Of a DNA stretch of 64,000 bases, positions 11,974-22,126 are shown piece by piece. Every line of letters starts with the position of its first letter. Positions within the stretch are counted from its first letter, which is position 1. The DNA comes from Humulus lupulus (taxonomy: Eukaryota > Streptophyta > Magnoliopsida > Rosales > Cannabaceae). The stretch spans positions 263,681,042 to 263,745,041 of the forward strand of contig NC_084795.1 in assembly GCF_963169125.1 (NCBI RefSeq), written 5' to 3'. The notes below the pieces were generated by a model that saw only the letters and a list, made by a program, of their open reading frames with translations, made no database searches and was not told where the DNA came from. The position numbers and the translations under genes were made by a program.

Positions 11974-13573
11974 TGTTGGTATTAAATTGAATAATACCAA
12001 AATATGCAGCGGAAGGTAGGGAAGGAGGATTTTTAAAAATTATTAATATCAGCCAAGATCAATACATATATATATATATATATTAAATTAACACATACAA
12101 GAAAATAGAGATTACCTCTTGGAGCATATCAAGATTCCCTGGGTCTTTTCATTTGATCAACGATCTTCCTATCCAAGTGAAAGCTCACACCTTGCCTTCC
12201 AAGTCGTTCCTCTAATGCACAATGACGTGTGTGGGCACTTAGGATTCATTGATTGATTATTTAGGCTCTCTATATATTCTCAACACATGAGATCTAGAGA
12301 GTTTGGAGAAGAGAGAAGGCTTATGGAAACTTCTAGAATTTCAAGCTTAGAAAATTCTATCGTTTATTTTCCTTTGAGAAAGTTTGATATCCAAAAAGAC
12401 AACTTCTTTGAAAAGTATCGCTTCTTTTCAGGTTTATAAAGATAATTAAACTCTTTTAATATTCTTTTATTTTAATTAAAAAAACTTATCAGTCATAACC
12501 TAATTTAATCATTTAATTTAAATCAAATTTAAAAATAATAATTTAAAAAACAAATTAATTTGAAATTCAACCATGATTTTCTCATTTGATTGTTTAATTA
12601 ATGAGCCACTATTACGTCAACCATGATTTTCTCATTTGATTATTTAATTAATTTTAAGACAACATATTTTTTCCAAAATAAATATCATTTAATTCAAAAT
12701 TAACCTTATCTTAAAAAACTACCTGTTTAAATTATTATCTTATAATAAGATAATAATTAACTCTCTCAAATACTAATCCAAACAATGATTAATATTTATT
12801 TTAACTAATATAAAAAATTTCAAATAAAAAAATAATTAGTTAATTAATTGCATAATTATCACATAATTATCTCTTTGCCCTAGAAAATTAATTCATTTGC
12901 AATTTAGTCATTTTTCTCTATTAATCTTTTTTGTGACATCCTTACCCTTGACAATGTGGAACAAATGTGACTCGTGGACCATGGACATATAATATGAACT
13001 CCAATAAACCAGATTATTAATTAAACTCTTTAATTCAATAATCTTATTTATTAATTTCATTACTACTCCACTATAAATATGGAATTGCACTCTAAGTAAT
13101 TATAGAATTATATTTACAGAGTTTTCTTTATAGTCCATTGATATAATCAATAAATGTAATTTGGTCCTCCAATTATTGGTTCGTTAATTAGAGCTGGTCA
13201 AAATTATTGTTTTACCCTCCTAATTAACTCTTGTTCCTTAAGTACCATCAATTCACTAGCGAATAATTAATATATAATAAAATTATAGATTTGAGCTCAA
13301 TAACTATTCAATCCCAGAATTAACCTGTAAGGGAACCAATATTCGATTTGCTAGGAAAGCATGGATTTCATTATTGTAAATTCATGCTCCAAAACGTTCA
13401 GGATATCAAATTTCTAAAACAAAAGTCACTAGCCTCATTATATCAAGAGATCTTAACGAATGAATCAAAAGATCCAATAAACATGAACAAGAGTTCATGA
13501 TAACTCGGGATTTAGATTGATATGCAGATCATCTTTTAAGAAATGAATTAAATCTTTATTGAAAAACTGTAAG
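11974..13573 (-). repeat. Copia element B LTR, left part (split by G1)
   Basis: It starts TGTTGGTATT with ATGCAGCGGAAGG about 38 bp inside. It is alignable with copia LTRs A and C along most of its length. It was inserted into pol of copia A after CAAGG. At 13573 it is broken by Tat element G1 and it continues at 24764. Direction follows the shared terminal motif. Confidence 0.8.
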
Positions 13574-14328
13574 TGTTGACGCGGTTCTTCGCCAACAGGT
13601 AATTAAGAAAATAAGAGGAAGGGTTAGTGCTTAACAATGAACCGAAATAGATGAATGATCTTTTTATGGACTGGTGACACAATTATGTTTTTTAGGTGGC
13701 TCAAAGGTTAAAATCCTTCTACTCCACCAGCCAATATTATTGCTATATGCCTGGTATTCTTTTACAGGGTATTTCCTTACACAATAGAATCCAACCCTTT
13801 GCAACTCCCAAGGTCACCATATTTATAGGAGAGGGCACCTGGGAGTTGGTAAGGGGGGTCATCCCGTGACCTTCTTACCTATCATGTCACTTCTGTGACA
13901 TTCATGATTAATTCCTAAAACCTGACACATGAAGTGTGGTCTAATCAATAGGTAAGGGGGATAATGGGCCGCACGGCCCAACCCAGTCATGGGTGCCTGA
14001 ATACGCACGTTCATGCTGCGTGTCCGAGAAGTCAGGGATATATCAGACACGTGATGTCTGATATATGTACGTTTACCTTGCGTGGTTGACTTTATAAGAT
14101 GTCATAGCTTCCAACTCCATCTCGTACCACGAGCTGGATGCCTCCTCGACCTGTGGCCTTCACAGACCTGACTCGGTCCTTAAGTAATCTTGGCGAAGCT
14201 CTTGATATCCCCGAGCTAGCGAGGTAGGACCTGACGATAACAGCTCCGGTCATGGGAGATCCACGTGGCTAATATAATTAGGCCATATCTCAGCTCGCTA
14301 ATAGCCCGTTGGAAAATTAGGGCGTACA
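13574..14328 (-). repeat. G1 3' LTR
   Basis: Plus-strand ends are TGTTGACGCGG and GGGCGTACA. A minus-strand TATA box (TATAAATA) lies at 13820-13827. An inverted repeat (TGTTGRC...GCCAACA) occupies the first 25 bp, that is, the sense 3' end. Pair of the LTR at 24009. Confidence 0.95.
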
Positions 14329-14345
14329 CTTGCCCCCCAAGCCCC
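14329..14345 (-). promoter_or_regulatory. G1 terminal polypurine tract
   Basis: The minus strand reads GGGGCTTGGGGGGCAAG immediately before the 3' LTR. This is the RNase H-resistant purine tract that primes second-strand cDNA. Confidence 0.9.
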
Positions 14346-14591
14346 TGCTCGTGGTACACGACGTCGTGTAGGGCCACAGTAGGGGCTTTTAGGCTTCTCC
14401 ATGAACTCTCCATATTCCACCTTTTACGCAGGCTCCGAAAACATGGAACATCATGGTTGGTGACGGTACGTCTTCCGAGAACCGCATTAAATGGCCTAGC
14501 CTATACTCAGCCGTCGTTTCGCCTTTCGAGTGGAGAGTCTTGGATCCCACATCAGGGCAATCCAACAGCCCTCCTCACGTGGCCTTTCACG

Positions 14592-14600
14592 TATATAAAA
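14592..14600 (+). promoter_or_regulatory. TATA box of the G1 antisense accessory gene
   Basis: TATATAAAA is followed about 30-50 bp later by a CT-rich leader (14655-14700), a standard plant core promoter layout. It lies 264 bp inside the 3' LTR and points away from that LTR, towards the plus-strand gene at 15353. A probable 5'UTR intron runs from a donor near 14875 (AGGTAAAT) to the acceptor AG at 15351-15352. Promoter activity is inferred. Confidence 0.55.
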
Positions 14601-15352
14601 GGGGTGGCCACTTTACGCATGGGCCACCCGTTCATTTGAAAATTTTCTGAATTTTCCTTCTTCTCTCTTCTCACCCTTAAAAAACCCTCTTTTTCTACCG
14701 GTTACTGTTTCCAGCACTCCAGAAGTTCAGGTGTAAGGGCTCCCTTGAAGCTTTGGAATCAACTACTCTGACGAAGCCCCAACCCAGACGACCCCTTCAT
14801 CCTCTTCTCAACCAGAATACTCCGTTAGTCTCCTGACTGTGCATGTTTTGAATTTCTTTTTCGCTGTAGCCTAGGTAAATAATTCTTGTAGCTGCACGCA
14901 AGGTTTTGTTGGTTGTTTGTGGGTATGAAGGGCGAAAGCTTTTAGGTTAGGGTATCTCTTGTAGTAGAAAACCATTTAGGAACATGGTTTATAGGGTGCA
15001 TTTTCTGGGGAAATTTTCTGGGTAGGATTCTTGGTATGCTTGTTTAAAATATCCAGTACTTTGGGTGCAAAACCGAGTAGCTTAGGGGACACGCCTCACA
15101 GGCAGTTTTGCACCTCTTGCCTACTAAAACTTTCCCTCCAAGGAAAATTTTTATCCTGACCCTCCTAACACACGAATTCCGAGTAATCGGGGATCTGTTG
15201 GGAGCATAGGTGCGTGTTCATAGAACCGCGTGGTCTCACTCTCCACGGGCTGAGATTACCTCTGCTCGTGCAAAGGAAACACCTCTTTTGATTCTCCCTT
15301 ATGCTTAGGCCACCTTTTCTGAAATTTCTTCTTTTGTTCGCTAGGCGACCAG

Positions 15353-18070
15353 ATGGGACCCAAGAAGAACGCTCCTAAGAGGATCGCAGGCAGCTCGTCC
15401 TCCCAACAATCCAAAGGAAAAGAGGTGATGACAGACTCCCCCATTCCTATCTTTGGGCCGGCCGTGGAGCAGGAGCTCGAGGTGGAGCCCGATGCTTTCT
15501 TCGAGGCCGAGAGGATCGTCTCGAAGATCACTGACCAGGGGAAAGTGAATAAGATATTCCTTTCCCACAACATCGAACTGGGGAGGGGTGCTCTGATCGC
15601 CCGACCTCCTGCAGAGGGCGAGCGGAGCTGCGCGCCGCTCGATGAGGAGTTCGCGGCCTGGAGTGACGAGCACTTCAAGGCTGGGGCTTTCCTCCCGCTG
15701 GACCAATACTTCGCCGACTTCCTCAACTACGTGAGGGTGGCTCCTTTCTAGCTCCCCCCCAACTCCTATCGTTTGTTGGCGGGGTTGAGATATTTGTTCT
15801 TGAAACATAAGTGGGAGGTCCCCACTCCGGCAGATATCCTATATTTTTTCTGCCTCAAGGCCAGCCCGGAGCAGCGGGGGCGAGGCGACGGGTTCTATTA
15901 CTTGACCCGGTTTCCAAATATGGCTGCGGTCATCGAGCTGCCCAGCCACCCCAACGACTTCAAAGACCAGTTCTTTATGTCCAAGGGGTTTCGCAATTGC
16001 GACCTACACTACTTCAACCGTCCTCGTAAGTATCTTTCATCCTTAGCTCGTAATTTAAGTATCGGTTAGCTCCCCCCATTATCTATTTCTGACTTAGAAT
16101 AATTCTGCAGCCATTTTCGCGAGGACAGACAAGTCTGTGATCCTCGGGAGTCAGTATGAGAGACTGGCGAGCTTGCCCCCCAGTGAAAAGGACTATCGCC
16201 AGATCATGACAAACGAGACGATGTTGGCATGCAAGCTGATCTCTCCAGGCCAGACTCTGAACCTGAGGAGACCCCAGGTGCCCCCCATCTCGCGAGATGA
16301 GGCCTATCCCCGAGGAGGAGGCCGCGGGGGATGAGGACGAGGAGGACGAGGTGCCCCTCGTGAGGAGGAAGCGGGCGCTGGAGGAAGCCCAAAGAACGAA
16401 CGAGGAGAGGATCCGGTCCGGAGCAGCTGCAGGTCCCTCCGGCCAAGGTAACCCATATCTATTCAGGGGCTTAGATAGGGCCACCACAAACCCCCGGCTA
16501 GCTAGGTTCAATCCCAAACAGCTCGTCCAACGCCATCGAAGTGACCCAGACCTTGATATAACCCTGCTCCATTGTGTCGATTGGCTCATGCTGGATTACA
16601 AAAATAGCCGCCCTAGGGGTACCATAGTCGTAGACAACACCCTAACCTTTAGGTCGGCCTTATTTGAGGAGTATGGGACCAACCTTCGGTTATGGCCCTC
16701 GCTCCGGGAGGGTGTCGTAGCTCCGAGTCTTAGGCAATACGTAGAAGAGTCTAGTCCTGAGCCAGTCTCGGACCCAGAACCCGCGCCAGCTCGAGAAGTA
16801 ATTGTCTTAGATTCCCCCGCAGAAGCTCCGGGGCCGATGGTCGTGACCATAGATTCCTCTTCTAGCTCGGGGGGTAGGATTCCTTTTAGTATATATATAC
16901 TTGAGTTTCGCTTTTTCCCCCTTATTTTTGTTTTTGCATGAATGCTCACTTGCATATTAATGTTGTCTTTGTTTTGCCAGAGGAAATGTCTCAGCCCGGG
17001 GGCAGAGATCTGCGAGCTATGTTCGCCGGAGGGAACTCCTCAGCTGGGGCCTCTGGGCCCAAAATGAAGAAGCTCCAGGTGGCGAAGAAAGCCGTTGGGG
17101 CCCCAATCAAGTCCCCTGCAAAGGGGAAAGACCAGACCCCAACTGCCCAGGCCAAGGAAACTGCACCTCCTGCTGCAGTGGAGAACATGCCCCCGCCCCC
17201 GCCGTGAGCTCCGGCCTTTGTTCGGGACACAAGGGCGGAGCTCGAGGCCTCGGAAAATGCGGCCCCCGAGGTGCGCATCCCGGTGGACTCCCAGGCCCTG
17301 GAGAAGATTCCAGACGTCTTTCGGGGGACAGTGTATGAGACGGCGAGCTACGCCATTGAACACTTCTACCGCGCCACTGAGAGAGACATGCGGGCCATCG
17401 AAACAAGGAGCCCGGAGAGTGTAATGGATTCTTCATTGGGAATGGCCCTAACGGTAAGCTGACTTTACCCTTTTATGACCCTTGATTATCATGCCTTGCC
17501 CTGTTTCTCCTCTCTCTTTTTTTCTAAGGTAGTTGCCTCTCTGTTTTGTAGAGTGTCTTGGCCCTTCACCGGAGCATATCCAGGTCCAGGGCCCGACTCG
17601 AGGAGATGAGGGGCGAACACAACACGGTTTTGGCCGCCCATCAAACCTCCTTGGGCGCCCTGCAAACGGCCCAACAAAAGGAAAAAGAAGCCAAGGATGC
17701 TTTGGCGGCCGCACAGGCCGAGCTGGAAGAAGCCCGTCCTAAGCTTCAAGAGGCCGAAGCCACCAAATCCACCCTTGCTGCCGCACTGGTTGAGCTAGAC
17801 TCTGCGAAGACTGGGGCCGAGGAGGCTAAGGCCGCCTTGGAAACAGAGAAGGCAGCTTCCAGCTCCGCCAGGGAGGACATGCTCTACCACTGCTGGGTCT
17901 ATAACTCGGACGGCGACTTCTCCTTCTTAGGAGCGGACTGGGAGGTCTTCCAGGAAGATTTCAAAGCTCGCCTCCAGCGAGAGGCACCTTCTGAGACCGG
18001 GGAGGCATCCGCCGTGGCCGAGCAGGAGGGCAAGACAGCGACCTCCGCGGGGCAGCCCGACGGAGCCTAG
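15353..18070 (+). pseudogene. G1 antisense accessory gene (aORF), four coding exons, nearly open
   Basis: This gene is opposite in sense to gag-pol. The ATG (15353) directly follows a splice acceptor. Proposed exons: 15353-16025, 16111-16447, 16981-17453, 17552-18070, all with GT-AG introns and compatible phases. Exon 1 holds a globular domain resembling the Pfam 'putative gypsy type transposon' family (PF04195): LPLDQYFADFLNYVR, SYRLLAGLRYLFLKHKW, DGFYYLTRFPN. Exon 2 ends in an acidic stretch, exon 3 is lysine/proline-rich, and exon 4 is an Ala/Glu/Lys-rich coiled coil (about 17575-17880) followed by a conserved tail (YHCWVYNSDGDFSFLG). Lesions: TAG at 15749-15751, a one-base frameshift in exon 2 near 16265-16330, TGA at 17205-17207. 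Function is unknown; extra ORFs at this place are known in Tat elements. G2 has a clear homologue. Confidence 0.75.
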
Positions 18071-18214
18071 GGCCTTTCTCTTTCGCACTAACTCCTTTAT
18101 TATTATCATTTTTTTTGTGTAACTATGCATGAGGTTTTTCCACCTCGAGACAATTGGTTTTATCAATTTTTACTTTTAATTGTTTATTTCCTTTTGCCTC
18201 TACGCATTTTGGTT

Positions 18215-18568
18215 ACTGCTTTGAAAAACTTAGTTCGTGTTAATTTTTTACTAATATTTTGTGCCTTTTAAGAAAAACACTGATTAATCAATTTAAATTA
18301 ACTTCAAGTTTTACGACCTGGTTATGTCCAGGACCTTAGTTTGAAAACTTAGTTTGCGTTAATTTTTATCAATATCTCGTGGTCTTTAAGAAAAACAATG
18401 ATCAATCAATTTGAATTAACTTCTAAGTTTTATGACCTGGTTATATCCAGGGTAGAGCTTAGTTCGCGTTAATCCTTTATCAATATCTCGTGTTTTTTAA
18501 GAAAAACAACGATCAATCGATCTGAATTAACTTCTAAGCCTTTAAGGCGACCTGGATATATCCAGGCA
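18215..18568. repeat. Three tandem copies of a unit of about 120 bp in G1
   Basis: Each unit contains CTTAGTT(T/C)G(C/T)GTTAAT, AAGAAAAACA(A/C)(T/C)GAT(C/T)AATC, and ends GACCTGG(T/A)TATATCCAGG. The copies have diverged by roughly 10-20 percent. The array lies after the accessory gene and before the internal polypurine tract, the same place as the G2 array. Confidence 0.85.
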
Positions 18569-18573
18569 CCATA

Positions 18574-18584
18574 TGCCCCCCAAG
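18574..18584 (-). promoter_or_regulatory. G1 internal (second) polypurine tract
   Basis: The minus strand reads CTTGGGGGGCA, the same core as the terminal tract, 124 bp after the pol stop codon. Its role as an extra plus-strand primer is inferred from sequence identity. Confidence 0.7.
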
Positions 18585-18707
18585 TAACTAGGAAAGGGTC
18601 TTTCGTGGTTACTTTAGATTACACTTGCAAATATATTCAATCATGAAGGAAAAGTTAATTCTCATTGCTCAATACATAAAAAATGGCCTTTAAGCCTTAC
18701 AAGGGTG

Positions 18708-21290
18708 TCATTGATAATATATCTTCAAATGGATGGCGTTCCAAGTTCGAGGGACTGCCCCTCCATTGAGACGAGCTAATTTGTAAGTTCCTTCTTTAAT
18801 GACCTCGATGACTTGATATGGCCCTTCCCAGTTTGGTCCCAATACTCCATCTTTGGGATCCTTACCGGCTAAGAAGACTCTCCTGAGGACCAGGTCACCA
18901 ATGCTAAAGGCGCGCTTTTTGACTTTTGAGTTGAAATAACGAGTGATATTTTCCTGGTAATGCGCGAGCTGAAGTTGTGAATCTTCTCGTCTTTCATCAA
19001 CCAAGTCAAGGGAAGCGCAAAGTAGTTCTTGGTTGCGGTCCTGGTCATATGCCTGGACTCTATGCGAAGGTACCTTAATCTCCACAGGGAGGACTGCCTC
19101 ACTCCCAAAAGTCAGGGAGTGCCCACGTCGGTATAGCACCCCGTCTACCATCGTATACCTTGGGGCCTGGTACAGTAGCTTCCCTTCGGTGAGATACTCA
19201 AGGATGGGGGTCATCCAGGTCGGCCTGGCGTCGACCATCTCGACCTCCGCCCCAACCTCTTCTATACTTGGTTTCTCCAAGAACTCTACCGGTACTAACC
19301 CCAAAGCCTCCGTCTCCCCGGAGGTGGTGAGCTTGGCAAGAGCGTTTGCGTTAGCGTTCTGCTCCCGAGGTATCTGCTCGATTGAGCCTCGCCCAAACGC
19401 AGACAGTTCGACTTTTACCTTTGCCAGGTAAGTAGCCATCTTGGTTCCTCGTGCCTGATATTCGCCTAGCGCCTGGTTTACAACGAGCTGGGAGTCACTG
19501 AAGCATTGAACGGAGCTCGCCTTCAGCTCCTGGGCTATTCTTAGCCCGGCCAGCAAAGCTTCATATTCGGCCTCGTTGTTGGAGGCCTTGAATCTGAATC
19601 TCAGCGTCGAGTGGAATCTATGTCCCTCAGGGGATATCAAAATGATTCCATCCCCGGAGCCGTGCTCATTGGATGAGCCATCCACGAAGATCTTCCACGA
19701 CGTCTGGGCCGAGGTGACCTGAGGTGAGTCTTCTACAGGATCCTCCTGGAATCCTGTGCACTCTGCCACAAAATCGGCCAGGGCCTGACTTTTTATAGCA
19801 GTTCGTGGGGTGTACAAAATCTCGAACTGACTAAGTTCGATAGCCCACTTTAACAGGCATCCCGATGCTTCAGGTTTTTGCAAAACCTGCCTTAAAGGCT
19901 GATCGGTCATGACATGGATTGAGTGGGACTGGAAGTACGGCCTGAGCTTTCAAGAGGCTGTGATAAGACAGAACACCAATTTTTCCATCAACGGGTATCG
20001 GGATTCAGCTCCGAGAAGTCTCTTACTGATGTAGTAGACCGGTTTCTGAACCCGGTCTTCTTCTCGGACCAATACGGCACTAGCTGCATCCTCTGTGACA
20101 GCTAGGTAGAGAAAAAGGGGCTCTCCTGCCTTTGGTTTGGACAATACGGGTGGTTCGGCCAGATGTGCCTTCAGGGTGAGGAAAGCACTTTCGCACTCTT
20201 CTGTCCATTCGAATTTCTTATTTCCTCGGAGCAGGTTGTAGAATGGCAGGCACTTGTCGGTGGATTTTGAAATAAACCGGTTTAGGGCTGCCACCCTTCC
20301 TGTCAGGCCTTGGACATCTTTGCGCGACCTGGGTGAGGGAAGCTCGAGCAATGACCTGATCTTATTGGGATTGGCCTCGATCCCTCTAGTGTTGACAATG
20401 AAACCCAGGAATTTTCCAAATGCGACCCCGAAAGTACACTTCTGTGGATTAAGCCTCATGTCGTACTCCCGTAGTATCTTGAAGCATTCTTCCAGGTCGG
20501 AAACATGGTAATTGGCAGTCTTTGACTTGACCAACATGTCATCAACGTACACTTCCATGTTCTTCCCGATCTGGTCAGCGAACATTCTATTTACTAACCT
20601 CTGGTATGTGGCACTGGTGTTCTTCAGCCCGAATGGCATGACCTTGTAACAATAGACGTTAGTCGGGGTCATGAAGCTGGTGTGCTCTTGGTCCGCCGGA
20701 TTCATGCCGATCTGATTGTAGCCTGAGTACGCATCCATAAAGGACATGAGCTCATGTCCCACCGTGGCATCTACCAATTGGTCAATCCTTGGCAAGGGAA
20801 AATAATCTTTGGGGTAGGATTTATTCAGGTCGGAGAAATCGATGCTGGTCCCCCATTCCCCATTGGGCTTCGGGACCAGCACGGGGTTGGCGACCCAAAC
20901 CGGGAACTTGGCTTCTTAGATAAAACCGCATTTCTTGAGCCGGGCTACTTCTTCTTCTAAGGCCTCAGCCCGAGTTGTTCCCAGGCACCTCTGCTTCTGG
21001 GACTTTGCAGGCACGCTTTTATCCAAATGAAGGGTGTGCATGATGACACTTGGACTAATTCCCACCATGTCCTCGTGTGACCATGCAAACACATCCAGGT
21101 TATCCTGCAGAAACTTGATCAGCTCCGCTTTCCTTTTGTTACAGAGGTTTTTCCCGAGCTTGACCATCCGTGAAGGATTTTGTGGATCGATGTTTACTTC
21201 CTCGAGCTCTTCAATGGCCTGGAGCTCTGACTTATCCTCGCCTATTCGGGGGTCAATATCCTTACTTAAGACGATATTTTCCCCTTCAGC
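18708..21290 (-). pseudogene. G1 pol: RT, RNase H, archaeal-type RNase H, integrase lacking its core
   Basis: One frame with only two internal stops, TAA at 20916-20918 and TGA at 19950-19952. The RT has KPNGEWGTSIDFSDLNK, FMDAYSGYNQI and the YVDD motif (near 20540). RNase H of the Ty3 type follows (LFLYLAVTEDAASAVLVREE). A second RNase H lies at residues 72-195 of the last open stretch (start 19910), with Asp77 (FVDGSS), Glu115 (NNEAEYEAL), Asp139 (CFSDSQLV), but Asn189 where the family has its last catalytic Asp (NANANALAKL). Integrase then jumps from YRRG to LTFGSEAVLPVEI near 19115: the zinc-binding and DDE core, about 250 residues, are missing without breaking the frame. The C-terminal integrase part (GPYQVIEVIKEGTYKL) is intact up to 18708. 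Insertion could only have occurred with integrase supplied in trans. Confidence 0.9.
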
Positions 21291-21293
21291 GCT

Positions 21294-22126
21294 CTAAGGT
21301 TTTTCAATCTCAGGATCAGTTAAAGGTTCCTGAGATTCCTCTCCTCCACCTTGGATGGCCATTGCTAGCTGCCCGGGTTTCGATTTTCCCTTCATGGAAA
21401 TGTTGTAGCATTCCCTGGCAGCGAGCTGATCGCCACGGACCGTACATATTCCTATGGAAGAAGGGAATTTCATCGCGAGGTGGCGAACAGAAGTGATGGC
21501 CTCAAAATCTATAAGTGTGGGTCGACCCAAAATAGCATTGTACGCAACGGGGCAGTCGATGACCACGAACTCGAGGAGTTTTGAAACTATCTGAGGTCCT
21601 TCTCCCAAGGTGATCACCAGCTTGATCGTCCCTATAGCCGCCGATCCTTCCCCCAAAAAACCATATAGCATCATGGAGGTCGCCTTCTGCTCGGCGACAG
21701 TCAAACCCATCTTCTCTAGCGTGGATCGGAATAGAAGGTTTACCGAGCTCCCATTATCGATCAGAACTCTTCTAACCCTCCAATTAGCGAGCTGCATGCT
21801 ATGACCAGGGGGTCGTTATGAGGGAACTGAACATGGGTGGCATCTTCTTCAGTGAAAATGATTGGCTGTCTCTCCAATCGCTGCTGCTTTGGCAGACGCT
21901 GCTCCGGGATGAACTTTACTCCATTATGCGCCTTGAGTTCGTTTACGTACCTCTTTTGGGCACCCCTGCCCGTGCCAGCCAAATGCGGACCTCCCGAGAT
22001 TGTGGATATCTCTCCTCCTATCACTGGAGGAGGGACGTCTTGATCTACCCAAGACTCGGGCTGATTGACCGGGACTTCCGGAGTAGGTCGACCTGTCGGA
22101 GCCCTGTTCCGCGCGTACTTAGCCAA
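21294..22126 (-). pseudogene. G1 spacer and aspartic protease
   Basis: The protease matures the Gag-Pol polyprotein. The active-site motif is LIDNGSSVNLLF (about 21760; DNG where the canonical form is DSG or DTG), followed by the second conserved block DCPVAYNAILGRPTL. The protease proper is open from 21797 and ends at TAG 21294-21296, in the same frame as RT, so this looks like a point mutation in a gag-pol frame. The upstream stretch (22126-21761) holds the spacer with GGPHLAGTGRGAQKRY and is shifted against the protease frame. Confidence 0.8.

Noticed and set aside
14265..14639. Plus-strand open frame of 124 codons crossing the LTR edge
   Set aside because: It spans the LTR, the polypurine tract and the TATA box, and has no recognisable domain.
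15256..15808. Minus-strand open frames opposite accessory exon 1
   Set aside because: They are shadows; the plus strand carries the homologue shared with G2.
19033..19431. Plus-strand open frame of 132 codons
   Set aside because: It is the reverse shadow of the G1 pol frame, which has clear RNase H and integrase motifs.
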